From Flavobacterium sp. N1994 (GTDB lineage: Bacteria; Bacteroidota; Bacteroidia; Flavobacteriales; Flavobacteriaceae), in NCBI RefSeq assembly GCF_025947145.1, contig NZ_CP109999.1:2232001-2296000 (forward strand): a stretch of 64,000 nt of DNA, in the 5' to 3' direction. Positions 26,782 through 36,179 of this stretch are shown here, one piece after another. A program made the translations under genes and the position numbers. The first letter of the stretch is position 1, and every line of letters begins with the position of its first letter. The notes below the pieces were generated by a model. That model saw only the letters and a list, made by a program, of their open reading frames with translations, was not told where the DNA came from and made no database searches.

Positions 26782-27177
26782 ATGTCTTTTACCGAATCCT
26801 TTACCGAGTTTTATAACCAAGTCAAAGCTAGTTTAGCCGATGGAACTTTTGCTAAATTAACCATGGCGAAAACTATTGGGAATACCGATTTGATGAATAT
26901 TTATGTTCGCCCGATAGTAGAAGATGGGATTTTAAAAATGGAACTCAACTATAAATTTCAGCAAGAAGAACAAGTTGAAATTCATTCTATTGATAATGCT
27001 AGAGATACTTTGGTAAACTATATTAATAACCCGTTTATGTCTGCCATATTATTTACAACAGCATTTGATTTGACTTATAAATTAAATAAAAAAAGAGCAG
27101 TAAGTTTGAAAGAGCAATTCCCAAGTTTTACTCATGCATCTCCTGTTATAGTTTCCTATTTAGAAACCAAGAAATAA
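26782..27177 (+). CDS. Conserved hypothetical protein
   Basis: A 131-residue soluble protein without signal or membrane segment. The phrase FAKLTMAKTIGNTDLMNIYVRPI, then NPFMSAILFTTAFDLTYKLNKKRAV, recalls (from memory) an N-terminal domain that precedes a SAM-dependent methyltransferase in some Bacteroidota proteins; here it ends after 131 residues with no methyltransferase. It may be a stand-alone version of that domain or a remnant. It follows the Gate-domain gene by 19 bases and is closed by a strong terminator, so the two form an operon. No function is assigned. Confidence 0.7.
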   Translation: MSFTESFTEFYNQVKASLADGTFAKLTMAKTIGNTDLMNIYVRPIVEDGILKMELNYKFQQEEQVEIHSIDNARDTLVNYINNPFMSAILFTTAFDLTYKLNKKRAVSLKEQFPSFTHASPVIVSYLETKK

Positions 27178-27195
27178 GTAACCATCCCAAAAACA

Positions 27196-27228
27196 AAAAT
27201 GCCTCACTTATTAGCGAGGCATTTTTTT
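27196..27228. terminator. Bidirectional terminator
   Basis: AAAAATGCCTC pairs with GAGGCATTTTT around a 9-base loop, followed by a T-run. It lies between two convergent genes (stops at 27177 and 27247) and can end both transcripts. Confidence 0.9.
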
Positions 27229-27246
27229 ATCTAATAAATAAATGAA

Positions 27247-30200
27247 TTATTTCTTGATGAATTTTTTAGAAACAGATTGTTGTTTGCTGCTTACTTTTAA
27301 GAAATAAACTCCAGAGTTCAATTCGCTTACATCTATTCCTTCTTGACTAAGTTTTCCTTTTTTAATTGCTTGCCCAAGGAAGTTAATGATTTCATATGTT
27401 GCATTTTCATCAGTCAATGAAACATTTAAACGACTTTCTGTAGGGTTTGGATACAAATTAAAATCTAATGTTTCAGCAGAAGAATTTGTTAGAGTCTCAT
27501 CTATTAAACCTGCAGCAGTAAGAGTAATATTTACAGTGTAATCTTCCACTTGACCATAGGTAAATGAACCACAAGCCGTAGGAGTTGCATTGTATTTCAT
27601 TACAACTCTCATTCTTGTAGAGCCTAATGTAGCGGTAGTTGGAATGGTGAACGTACCAATTACTGGAGTTGTAGTTGAAGCTGCTTTTATCCAAACGGTT
27701 TCGCCAGCATCGGTAAACAATCCATTTTGGTTGTAATCAATGAAAACAGCATATCCTTCAGGATATACAGTGCTGGCCCAAGCTGGAGTGATTGTTATTG
27801 AATTTGCAGTTCCTCTAACAGCATTAGTTGAAAGTGAAGTGAAGTTTTCGTAACCAGCTGTTCCAGTTGAAGTATTGCTAATGGTTCCGAAAACAACTTT
27901 GCCAATTTTTTCGTCTACAGTATTGGTTGATGTTGCAGTACAATAAGTTAAAGTCGTTGCAGAAGTTGTAACAGAAACTGTATTACTAGTTGGAGAAACA
28001 TTACCTGCTGCATCTTTAGCTATTACATAAAAAGTGTAAGTTATTGAAGCAGTTAATCCAGTTACAGCATATGATGTAGAGGTAACACTTGCTTTTAAAG
28101 TAGTTCCTTGATACACGTCATAACCTGTTACGCCTACATTATCTGTTGCGCCCGTCCAAGACAAGTTGGTTGATGTAGTTGTCGTACCTGTTGCAGATAA
28201 AGTTGCAGCAGTTGGAGCGGTTGTATCTGGCACTGGAGTTAAAGTTGTTACATTTACTACATTACTTGAAGGCGATAAATTTCCAGCTGCATCTTTAGCT
28301 TTTACAGAAAATGAGTAAGTAGTTGCACCCGTTAAACCTGTTACATTATAAGAAGTTGTAGTAGAAGTACCTAATAGCGTTGTGCCTTGATAAACATTAT
28401 ATCCAGTTACAGCAACGTTATCAGTTGAAGCTGACCAGGATAAAGAAGTAGTAGTTGTGGTTGTTCCTGAAGCTGCCAATGTTGTTGGAGCAGTTGGAGC
28501 AATAGTATCGGCTGGACCAGCATAAGCGGTTCCAATTCCTACAGCGTAAAATGCATTTGTAGTAGCAATAACTTCAGCTGAATTGGCACCATATAAATCG
28601 GTGGCAGCTTGAATTCCATAGGTTCTTGCATTAGCATAGGTTGAGTTAGCGGTTAAATAAACACTTTCAGTACGGAAAGCAATTTTAGCAGCTTTGTCAA
28701 TTCCTATACCAGTTACACTATAAGAACTTCCAATATCGTTAGTTCCTGTCTTACCTTCGGTTAAGATATAAAACCAGTGATTTAACACGCCACTATTGGT
28801 GTGAACGCCACAGTAATCGTTAGTAGAAGTAGGAGTACAACTTACCGTTTTCCAGTAAGTGCCACCATAAGTATCAGGTTGTAATTCAGTTTTAGGGTTA
28901 CTCATAGATCGAAGAGATAAGTGACCGGCTCTTCTTTCAATATCTTCACCTATTAACCAACGTTGTTTGTTTGGAGCGGCAAAATATTCGATACAAGCTC
29001 CCCAAATATCAGAAAACGCTTCGTTCATTGCCCCTGATTCTTTTTGATAAGCTAGATTGGCAGTATTAGTACAAACAGCATGTCCAATTTCGTGGCCTGC
29101 TACATCAATTGAAGTTAAAATGTCGAAGTAAGTTCCGCTACCATCACCATAAGTCATTACACTTCCATTCCAATAGGCATTATCATAAGCTGTGCTGTAA
29201 TGAACGTAACTTTTTATAGCGGCTCCGGCATTATTATAACTGTTTCTTCCGTGAACCGTTGACCAATAATCATATGTTTTTTCAGCTCCCCAGTGCGCGT
29301 CTAGAGCGCCATTATCTTTATTAGTGTTGGCATATTCTACAGATGTCCAGTTGTTATCAGCATCTGTAAAATTAACAGCAGCAGTGTAACTAGTCCCCTT
29401 TTTCATATTGTAGGTGTTGATGCCCAAACCTCTTGTGGCATCTGCTAAAATATAAGAACTCCCACTTAATGTAGTTTGAATAGATTGCGTGCCGCTATAT
29501 CTTGTATCGGCATTTGCTGCAACTAGCATAGAGTTCGTTTTAGTCAAAATATTTTCTTCATTTGATTTTGAACCTCCATTGCTGTATTCTCCTAAATGTT
29601 TGATGGTGGCATTATAAAACAAAGCATTTCCAGTGACAGCATCTATATATAAATCACCACGACTTACAGGATTTGTAGCATAAATATCAAATTTGTAAGC
29701 TAATCTTAAAGTTACTATGTCATTGTTAGAAACGGGTAGTAAAACCAATTCCCCATCGGGTTTTGTGTAACTGAAAGCAGCAGCTTCGGTTGGATTATCC
29801 CATAAATACGATTTAGCATCAATCTGATTTAATGCTTTAGTAAAAGCTTGTTGAGTAGATAGCGTTGGAATAGTATTGATGTTTTCTAACGGATATGTTT
29901 CTCCGGACATAGAAACCAATGAACCGTTTTTAGAATGAAGGGTATAAGATGCAAATTCGACTTTTACTCCTTTATGGAATAATTGAAATTTTTCGTGTAC
30001 ATACCCTTTTTGATCAGTTTCAGTTGAGGTTTTTTGAAAACTAGAATTGTTTTTTAATTTAAGTTGATCCTTAAAAACTTGGTTAAAATCTCCCGATTTA
30101 TAAGAAGATTTTTCATTGAATGTTATTAGAGAGATGTTCCCTTTTTCATCCATAATTTTTTGTTTTACATTTTTATCCCCTTCTTGAGCATATGACGAAA

Positions 30201-30258
30201 AGGTGAATAAAGAAACTAAAACAATTAATCTTAAATAGTTTTGTGAATTTTTAATCAT
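27247..30258 (-). CDS. M4 family (thermolysin-like) metallopeptidase with T9SS sorting domain
   Basis: A 1003-residue secreted protease. ATG 30258 puts a signal peptide first (YLRLIVLVSLFTFSSYAQ); the frame open to 30345 is not used. An FTP/PepSY-type propeptide (about 30-220) precedes the M4 domain (about 260-590) with zinc motif HEIGH at 389-393 and the third ligand in MNEAFSDIWGA. Two fibronectin III domains of similar sequence (both with WTG/WSASTDNVGVTGY-type cores), a GEVED-like domain and the T9SS sorting domain (LYPNPTESRLNVS) follow. It is expected to be released or surface-bound through the type IX system. Confidence 0.95.
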   Translation of the reverse strand: MIKNSQNYLRLIVLVSLFTFSSYAQEGDKNVKQKIMDEKGNISLITFNEKSSYKSGDFNQVFKDQLKLKNNSSFQKTSTETDQKGYVHEKFQLFHKGVKVEFASYTLHSKNGSLVSMSGETYPLENINTIPTLSTQQAFTKALNQIDAKSYLWDNPTEAAAFSYTKPDGELVLLPVSNNDIVTLRLAYKFDIYATNPVSRGDLYIDAVTGNALFYNATIKHLGEYSNGGSKSNEENILTKTNSMLVAANADTRYSGTQSIQTTLSGSSYILADATRGLGINTYNMKKGTSYTAAVNFTDADNNWTSVEYANTNKDNGALDAHWGAEKTYDYWSTVHGRNSYNNAGAAIKSYVHYSTAYDNAYWNGSVMTYGDGSGTYFDILTSIDVAGHEIGHAVCTNTANLAYQKESGAMNEAFSDIWGACIEYFAAPNKQRWLIGEDIERRAGHLSLRSMSNPKTELQPDTYGGTYWKTVSCTPTSTNDYCGVHTNSGVLNHWFYILTEGKTGTNDIGSSYSVTGIGIDKAAKIAFRTESVYLTANSTYANARTYGIQAATDLYGANSAEVIATTNAFYAVGIGTAYAGPADTIAPTAPTTLAASGTTTTTTSLSWSASTDNVAVTGYNVYQGTTLLGTSTTTSYNVTGLTGATTYSFSVKAKDAAGNLSPSSNVVNVTTLTPVPDTTAPTAATLSATGTTTTSTNLSWTGATDNVGVTGYDVYQGTTLKASVTSTSYAVTGLTASITYTFYVIAKDAAGNVSPTSNTVSVTTSATTLTYCTATSTNTVDEKIGKVVFGTISNTSTGTAGYENFTSLSTNAVRGTANSITITPAWASTVYPEGYAVFIDYNQNGLFTDAGETVWIKAASTTTPVIGTFTIPTTATLGSTRMRVVMKYNATPTACGSFTYGQVEDYTVNITLTAAGLIDETLTNSSAETLDFNLYPNPTESRLNVSLTDENATYEIINFLGQAIKKGKLSQEGIDVSELNSGVYFLKVSSKQQSVSKKFIKK

Positions 30259-30416
30259 TTGGTAAAGTTTAGGTTTGTTAATGCTATACAATATTAACAT
30301 AAAACTTATTATAATTTTAACAAAACTTACAAATATGATTAACAATCGTTTTTTTTTGATAAGTAATTAGATTTGATGATTTACTTTCTTATCAAATTAA
30401 AAATATTTCTTATAAA

Positions 30417-31073
30417 TTAATCAATAATCATCTCCGGAATTTCTCCTTCAATAATTAAATCGGCTTCGGTTGAAGCTATGATGTGTTCTACTGAAACTCC
30501 TGGAGCACGTTCTAACAGTTTGAAGCCTTTTGGAGTAATTTCTAAAACCGCTAATTCCGTTACTACTTTTTTAACGCAGCCAACACCTGTTAAAGGCAAA
30601 GTACATTTTTTCAGAATCTTACTTTCACCTGCTTTGTTCACGTGCATCATCGCAACGATTATGTTTTCGGCAGATGCTACTAAATCCATAGCGCCTCCCA
30701 TTCCTTTTACCATTTTTCCTGGAATTTTCCAGTTGGCAATATCTCCGTTTTCGGCTACTTCCATCGCACCAAGAATTGTTAAATCTACTTTTTGACTTCG
30801 GATCATTCCAAAGCTAAAAGCAGAATCAAAAAAACTAGCACCAGGCAAAGTAGTTATAGTTTGTTTTCCTGCATTAATCACATCAGCATCTTCTTCTCCT
30901 TCAAAAGGGAAAGGTCCCATTCCGAGTACCCCATTTTCGCTTTGAAATTCTACAGAAATATCGTTTCGAACATAGTTAGCTACCAAGGTTGGAATTCCGA
31001 TACCTAAGTTTACATAATAGCGATCTTTGACTTCTTTAGCTATACGTTTTGCAATTTCTTCTTTTCCTAACAT
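30417..31073 (-). CDS. scoB: 3-oxoacid CoA-transferase, subunit B
   Basis: A 218-residue beta subunit of succinyl-CoA:3-ketoacid CoA-transferase, which activates acetoacetate using succinyl-CoA. The catalytic glutamate lies in SENGVLGMGPFP near residue 47, and the N-terminal GIGIPTLVANYV motif is typical. It begins two bases after the subunit A stop, so the two subunits are made from one message. It serves ketone-body or branched-chain degradation. Confidence 0.95.
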   Translation of the reverse strand: MLGKEEIAKRIAKEVKDRYYVNLGIGIPTLVANYVRNDISVEFQSENGVLGMGPFPFEGEEDADVINAGKQTITTLPGASFFDSAFSFGMIRSQKVDLTILGAMEVAENGDIANWKIPGKMVKGMGGAMDLVASAENIIVAMMHVNKAGESKILKKCTLPLTGVGCVKKVVTELAVLEITPKGFKLLERAPGVSVEHIIASTEADLIIEGEIPEMIID

Positions 31074-31075
31074 GA

Positions 31076-31777
31076 CTAACTTCTTTTTCTAACAGTTCGT
31101 TGTTCAATTCTTTTCTCAAATTTTTCGCCTTTAAAAATGCGTTGAACTAAAATACCAGGAATGTGTATTTGATTTGGGTCGAGTGAACCAACAGGTAATA
31201 ATTCTTCTACTTCGGCAATGGTAATTTTTCCGGCACCAGCCATACAAGCATTGAAATTTCTAGCCGTTCCTTTAAAAACGAGGTTTCCAGCTTCATCGCC
31301 TTTCCAAGCTTTTACAATAGCGAAATCCGCTTTATAGGCCAATTCCATTACATGCATTTTTCCGTTGAATTCTCTAGTTTCTTTTCCTTCGGCTACTTCG
31401 GTTCCGTAACCTGCTGGAGTGTAAAAAGCAGGAATTCCAGCTTGAGCAGCTCGGCATTTTTCTGCTAAAGTTCCTTGTGGTGTTAACTCAACATCTAATT
31501 CACCAGAAAGCATTTGACGTTCAAATTCGGCGTTTTCTCCAACATAGGAAGAAATCATTTTTTTGATTTGTCTTTTTTGAAGTAATAAACCTAATCCAAA
31601 ATCATCAACTCCTGCATTATTGGAAATACAAGTTAGTCCTGTAGTTTCTTTTTTTACTAATTCAGCAATACTATTTTCGGGAATGCCACAAAGGCCAAAA
31701 CCTCCAAGCATTATGGTCATATTATCTTCAATGCCTTGAAGCGCTTCTTGTACCGAATTTACTTTTTTGTTAATCAT
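31076..31777 (-). CDS. scoA: 3-oxoacid CoA-transferase, subunit A
   Basis: A 233-residue alpha subunit of the same transferase. The CoA-transferase family I signature is seen in [15 protein letters not shown] near residue 22, along with [29 protein letters not shown]. It is directly upstream of subunit B (two-base gap) and 15 bases downstream of the PBP1A gene, so it may share the leftward PSP1-gldH-PBP1A transcript. Confidence 0.95.
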   Translation of the reverse strand: MINKKVNSVQEALQGIEDNMTIMLGGFGLCGIPENSIAELVKKETTGLTCISNNAGVDDFGLGLLLQKRQIKKMISSYVGENAEFERQMLSGELDVELTPQGTLAEKCRAAQAGIPAFYTPAGYGTEVAEGKETREFNGKMHVMELAYKADFAIVKAWKGDEAGNLVFKGTARNFNACMAGAGKITIAEVEELLPVGSLDPNQIHIPGILVQRIFKGEKFEKRIEQRTVRKRS

Positions 31778-31792
31778 AATTATCTTAAACGA

Positions 31793-34099
31793 TTATAATC
31801 CGAATTCATCTGTGTTTTGTTCCTCTGTTGGGACGGCAGTCGAGTCTACTTCTACCTTTCTTGGAGCGTAACAATCTACTTTTATGGAAAGATTTTCAGG
31901 GCGTTCAAAAGGGTCTTTCGAAATGAGCAAATCTTTATCTTCATAACATTTTTTCATCATATAACCCCAAATTGGTAACGCAGCTGTTGCTCCTTGTCCG
32001 TAGGTAATTCCTTTGAAACGAGCGGAACGATCTTCACAACCTACCCAAACCCCAGTTACTAAATTAGGCACCATTCCAATAAACCAACCATCCGATTGAT
32101 TTTGAGATGTTCCTGTTTTTCCAGCAATTGGATTGGTAAACATATACGGATAACCAGTCCAACGATTATCTCCACTTCCACCACCTTGAGTTCTCAATCG
32201 TACTCCAGAACCTTCTTCGGTTACCCCTTCTAAAAGTTTAATAACAGCATAGGCAATATCTTTGTTCAAAACATCATGTGTTTCAGGAACAGGCTCGTAA
32301 AGAACAACGCCATTTTTATCTTCAATTCTGCTAATAAATTGGGGTTTGATATAGACTCCTTGATTGGCAAAAGTACTGTAGGCTGCCACCATATCTTCCA
32401 CGGTAATTTCCACGGCTCCAAGTGCAATTGAAGGCTGAACAGGAATATCTGATTTTACGCCTAATTTTTTAGTTAAAGCCACAACAGCTTCCGGACCTAC
32501 TTTGTCCATCAATTTTGCAGAAACCGTATTGATAGAATTCGCTAAAGCTTTTTTCAAAGTAACCATTCCACGATATTTATTATCAGAGTTTTTTGGAGTC
32601 CAATCAGCTGTAACATGGTGTCTTCCGACAGGAATTGTAAATGGGGAATCAATAATTGAATCACAAGGAGACATTCCTAATTGCTCAATAGCAGTAGCAT
32701 AAACAAAAGGTTTGAAAGTTGAACCAACCTGTCTTGCTCCTTGCCCCACGTGGTCATATTGAAAATATTTATAATCGATTCCTCCCACCCAAGCTTTGAT
32801 ATGACCTGTTTGTGGTTCCATCGACATTACTCCAGTTTGTAGAAAATGTTTGTAATAACGAATCGAATCCATAGGTGTCATCAAAGTATCAATTTCACCA
32901 TTCCAAGAAAAGATTTTCATTTTTGCCTTAACATTAAATGAAGCAACAATTTCTTCTTCGGATTTATCCAAATCTTTCATAACACGCCAACGCTCAGATG
33001 ATTTCATGGCTTTGTCCATGATTCTTTTGGTTTCTTCGGGTGTAATATTTAAAAACGGAGCGTTTTTATTGTCTTTTTGTTGAGCAAAAAATTCCTTTTG
33101 TAGATTCTTCATATGAGCAGCAACTGCTTCTTCTGCATGTTCTTGAATTTTAGAATCGATGGTGGTATAAATTTTCAAACCATCACTATAAATGTCCCAA
33201 TCGCTTCCATCCGGTTTTTTGTTTTCCTTTGCCCAATTTTTCATGTATTCGCGAAGATATTCTCTGAAATAGGTTGCGGTTCCTTCTTTGTGACTTTCTG
33301 GATGAAAATGTAAAACGATAGGTTGACTTGCCAATTTATCTTTAGTTTGTGCATCAATGATATGATTACGTACCATTTGTCCCAACACCGTATTTCTACG
33401 TTGTCTTACTTTTTCTAAACGACGTAAAGGATTATACAGAGAAGGATTTTTTAACATCCCGACAAACATAGCGGCTTCGTCAACGGTTAAATCACGGGGT
33501 TCTTTACCAAAATATACTTTAGAAGCTGAGCGAATTCCAACAGCAGTATTCACAAAATCTGCGGTATTAAAATACATAGCAATGATTTCGTTTTTGGTGT
33601 ATTGACGTTCTAGTTTAATAGCAATAATCCATTCTTTGACTTTTTGTATCATACGGTAAACGAAAAATTTGGATCCTTCACCATGAAATAATTGTTTTGC
33701 TAATTGTTGGGTTAATGTACTTGCCCCACCATTTCTACCTAATTTTAATGCCGCACCAAAAGTTCTTTTGGCATCAATTCCCGAGTGTTCGTAAAAACGT
33801 TCATCTTCTGTGGCAATTAGAGCTTTTACCAAACTAGGCGGTAAATCTTCAAATTTGATAGGAGTTCTGTTTTCGTTATAAAATTTTCCTAGTGTCACAC
33901 CATCTGAAGAAATAATTTCGGTAGCCAAGTTAGATTCTGGATTTTCTAAATCTTCAAAGGAAGGCATGCTACCAAAAAACCCCCAAGAGGCCAAAATAAA
34001 AAATAGCCCCATCACACCCAAACCATAAAATAACAACTTCCAAAATTTATTTTTGTAGTAGTTAATGTCTTTGACAGTAGTATTATTTTTTTGTGCCAT
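31793..34099 (-). CDS. Penicillin-binding protein 1A (bifunctional glycosyltransferase/transpeptidase)
   Basis: A 768-residue class A PBP that polymerises and cross-links peptidoglycan at the outer face of the inner membrane. One N-terminal helix (about 19-42) anchors it. The GT51 domain shows ALIATEDERFYEHSGID and GASTLTQQLAKQL (about 85-150). The transpeptidase domain has the nucleophile in STFKPFVYATA near 460, the SIN triad element and KTGTSQNQSDGWF near 655. It lies four bases after gldH, which matches a gene order familiar from Flavobacterium. Confidence 0.95.
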   Translation of the reverse strand: MAQKNNTTVKDINYYKNKFWKLLFYGLGVMGLFFILASWGFFGSMPSFEDLENPESNLATEIISSDGVTLGKFYNENRTPIKFEDLPPSLVKALIATEDERFYEHSGIDAKRTFGAALKLGRNGGASTLTQQLAKQLFHGEGSKFFVYRMIQKVKEWIIAIKLERQYTKNEIIAMYFNTADFVNTAVGIRSASKVYFGKEPRDLTVDEAAMFVGMLKNPSLYNPLRRLEKVRQRRNTVLGQMVRNHIIDAQTKDKLASQPIVLHFHPESHKEGTATYFREYLREYMKNWAKENKKPDGSDWDIYSDGLKIYTTIDSKIQEHAEEAVAAHMKNLQKEFFAQQKDNKNAPFLNITPEETKRIMDKAMKSSERWRVMKDLDKSEEEIVASFNVKAKMKIFSWNGEIDTLMTPMDSIRYYKHFLQTGVMSMEPQTGHIKAWVGGIDYKYFQYDHVGQGARQVGSTFKPFVYATAIEQLGMSPCDSIIDSPFTIPVGRHHVTADWTPKNSDNKYRGMVTLKKALANSINTVSAKLMDKVGPEAVVALTKKLGVKSDIPVQPSIALGAVEITVEDMVAAYSTFANQGVYIKPQFISRIEDKNGVVLYEPVPETHDVLNKDIAYAVIKLLEGVTEEGSGVRLRTQGGGSGDNRWTGYPYMFTNPIAGKTGTSQNQSDGWFIGMVPNLVTGVWVGCEDRSARFKGITYGQGATAALPIWGYMMKKCYEDKDLLISKDPFERPENLSIKVDCYAPRKVEVDSTAVPTEEQNTDEFGL

Positions 34100-34103
34100 A
34101 ATC

Positions 34104-34589
34104 TTATTCTGTAGATTCTATTCTGAAACCAACATCTGAAATTCCTGGAAGCGAAGTTACTCCTTCAATTTTTCCAGTTTGTCTGTTAGCATGTTTAATG
34201 TGAACTTTATAAATTCCTTTTTGGGTGAAAGCTGCTTTGCCTTTATAAAAAAGCTTACTTTCTTTAATGTCCGAAAAACCATCTCCAAGCAATGTACCAT
34301 CTGGATTGGTCATTTGGTATTCAAGAGTGTCTACTTTAGTTTGTCTATTGGGTTGTTCCAAGGAAACAATCAAGAACAAATTATTAAAAGGATAGTCATC
34401 ATTATCTCTTACATTGACATATAGATTAAAAGACTTTTTAGGATCTAATTTTGGTAAGTCAAACGATACAATGCTGTCTTTATGCCAAGTATTTCCAACC
34501 GATTTATACTCGTCAAAAACTCTTTTTTTGTCACAAGAAATAATCAAAAAAAGCACAAAAACAAAAAGGATGCTATGCTTTATTTTCAT
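34104..34589 (-). CDS. gldH: Gliding motility lipoprotein GldH
   Basis: A 161-residue lipoprotein needed for gliding motility in Flavobacterium johnsoniae. A short signal ends in the lipobox IISC (Cys19), followed by DKKRVFDEYKSVGN-TWHKD and the family pattern YVNVRDNDDYPFNNLFLIV. It is expected in the envelope with the T9SS-linked gliding machinery. Its first 17 bases overlap the 3' end of the PSP1 gene, and PBP1A follows by four bases. Together with three T9SS-sorted proteases it indicates a gliding, T9SS-positive host. Confidence 0.95.
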   Translation of the reverse strand: MKIKHSILFVFVLFLIISCDKKRVFDEYKSVGNTWHKDSIVSFDLPKLDPKKSFNLYVNVRDNDDYPFNNLFLIVSLEQPNRQTKVDTLEYQMTNPDGTLLGDGFSDIKESKLFYKGKAAFTQKGIYKVHIKHANRQTGKIEGVTSLPGISDVGFRIESTE

Positions 34590-35850
34590 TCTTTTTTATA
34601 ATTATTGGTTTTTTGTTTTGTTGGTTTTGTTTTGGTTTCTGATTTTGACCTTGACCTTGACTTTGATTTTGATTTTGTCCCTGCACCTGTCCTTGATTTT
34701 GGTTTGGATTTGAGACTTTATTCTTGTTTCTATTTTTGTTTCTGTTTTTGCTCTTTTTAGGTTGGTCAAATCGAGTTAAACTCTCTTGTCCCATAGCGTT
34801 GTTGAAATCTTTTTCAGGCTCAATAACCGTTTCGATGGCAAAATCCTCAAGCGAACTAACTTTTTTGTTTTGCTTATTTTCAGCAATGATTTCTCTAACT
34901 TGTTCTATGTTTAGCACATGCCAATTAGCAAAATTATCGGTGTAAGCAAACCACATTAAGCCTTTAAAAATATCTTGCTTTTGGCAAATAGCATCTCCTT
35001 TTTCTGTTTTTAATTTGGTTTCAAAATCAGGAAAATCTTTAAGAGCATCCATATAAGTATCGAGCTCATAATTAAGACAGCATTTTAATTTACCACACTG
35101 TCCCGCTAATTTTTGTGGATTCAATGACAATTGTTGATAACGAGCAGCAGAGGTATTTACACTTCTGAAGTCGGTCAACCAAGTAGAACAGCACAACTCT
35201 CTACCACAAGAACCTATTCCTCCCAAACGAGAAGCTTCCTGACGGAAACCTACTTGCTTCATTTCGATACGAGTATTGAAAACACGAGAATAATCTTTGA
35301 TTAACAATCTAAAATCGACCCTGTCGTTTGCCGTATAATAGAAGGTTACTTTAGAACCATCACCTTGATATTCAATGTCGGATATTTTCATTTCCAATTT
35401 ATGAGTAATAGCTAATTCACGTGCTTTTACTTTCATTGGTTCCTCTTTGTCTCGAGATTCACTCCAAATATCAATGTCTTTTTGAGATGCTTTTCTATAA
35501 ATTTTTGCAATTTCTGGACTGGTGTGATTAACCCCTTTTTTCTTCATTTGAATTTTTACTAATTCTCCTGTAAGGGTTACAATTCCAACATCGTGACCAG
35601 GTGAAGCTTCAGTAGCTACTACATCGCCAATGCTTAAAGTCAGTTTTTCAGTATTGCGATAAAAGTCTTTTCTGCCGTTTTTAAAACGCACTTCTACACA
35701 GTCAAACGGAGTTTCGCCACTAGGCAAACTCATGTTGGCTAACCAATCGAAAACTGTTAATTTGTTGCAGCTATCGGTGCCGCAAGTCCCATTATTTTTG
35801 CATCCTTTAGGCGCACCGCCATCAGATGTTGAACAACTTGTACAAGCCAT
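34573..35850 (-). CDS. PSP1 domain protein (RicT/YaaT-like) with Asn/Gln-rich tail
   Basis: A 425-residue cytoplasmic protein. ATG 35850 (MACTSCST) is chosen; an 11-codon extension is less likely. A Cys-rich N-terminus (CTSC, CKNNGTCGTDSC) precedes a PSP1 core with GSCGRELCCSTWL and KLAGQCGKLKCCLNYEL near 220-260, cysteines that in RicT relatives bind Fe-S clusters. The last 55 residues are a low-complexity Asn/Gln/Lys/Gly tail (NRNKNRNKN, then QGQNQNQSQGQGQNQ) that looks disordered and repeat-prone. The gldH start lies inside this tail region. RicT proteins affect RNA processing in Bacillus; the role here is unknown. Confidence 0.88.
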   Translation of the reverse strand: MACTSCSTSDGGAPKGCKNNGTCGTDSCNKLTVFDWLANMSLPSGETPFDCVEVRFKNGRKDFYRNTEKLTLSIGDVVATEASPGHDVGIVTLTGELVKIQMKKKGVNHTSPEIAKIYRKASQKDIDIWSESRDKEEPMKVKARELAITHKLEMKISDIEYQGDGSKVTFYYTANDRVDFRLLIKDYSRVFNTRIEMKQVGFRQEASRLGGIGSCGRELCCSTWLTDFRSVNTSAARYQQLSLNPQKLAGQCGKLKCCLNYELDTYMDALKDFPDFETKLKTEKGDAICQKQDIFKGLMWFAYTDNFANWHVLNIEQVREIIAENKQNKKVSSLEDFAIETVIEPEKDFNNAMGQESLTRFDQPKKSKNRNKNRNKNKVSNPNQNQGQVQGQNQNQSQGQGQNQKPKQNQQNKKPIIIKKNENKA

Positions 35851-35948
35851 AATTTGAGTATATATTGATCGTGACCACGTCACTACTAGTCATAAACGTT
35901 AAAAGTGTAAAGATATTGTTTTTTCGGATAAAAAAGGAAGCAAAATTT

Positions 35949-36179
35949 TTAAGTTTCCTTAACGCTGATAATGTTTACAGGACAAGCTTTTACAGCCAAT
36001 TCACAATTTTCAACGATTGTATGGTCAGCCGATTTTAAAGTATAAAAACCTTTAGCATTGACCGATTTCAGCAATACTGATTTTCCATCTTTCTTCGACA
36101 TTTGAAATTGCCTTGGAGCCATTTCTACACAGTAATTACAGCCAATACATTTATCTCTTTGTAACGTAACAATGACCAT
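35949..36179 (-). CDS. Single-cluster 4Fe-4S ferredoxin
   Basis: A 76-residue electron carrier. Ligands are CIGCNYC at residues 11-17 and the C-terminal CP pair (Cys66-Pro67), which together hold one 4Fe-4S cluster; Cys59 is an extra. Its ATG follows the TrhP stop with no spacing, and TrhP in turn overlaps TrhO, so the ferredoxin is the third member of a very compact operon. TrhP-type proteins need Fe-S chemistry, so this ferredoxin is a reasonable electron or cluster partner; that is inference. Confidence 0.92.
   Translation of the reverse strand: MVIVTLQRDKCIGCNYCVEMAPRQFQMSKKDGKSVLLKSVNAKGFYTLKSADHTIVENCELAVKACPVNIISVKET

Noticed and set aside
34414..34713. Plus-strand frame of Leu/Thr repeats opposite the PSP1 tail
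   Set aside because: It is the antisense reflection of the Asn/Gln-rich coding repeats in the PSP1 gene; no start signal or family resemblance.
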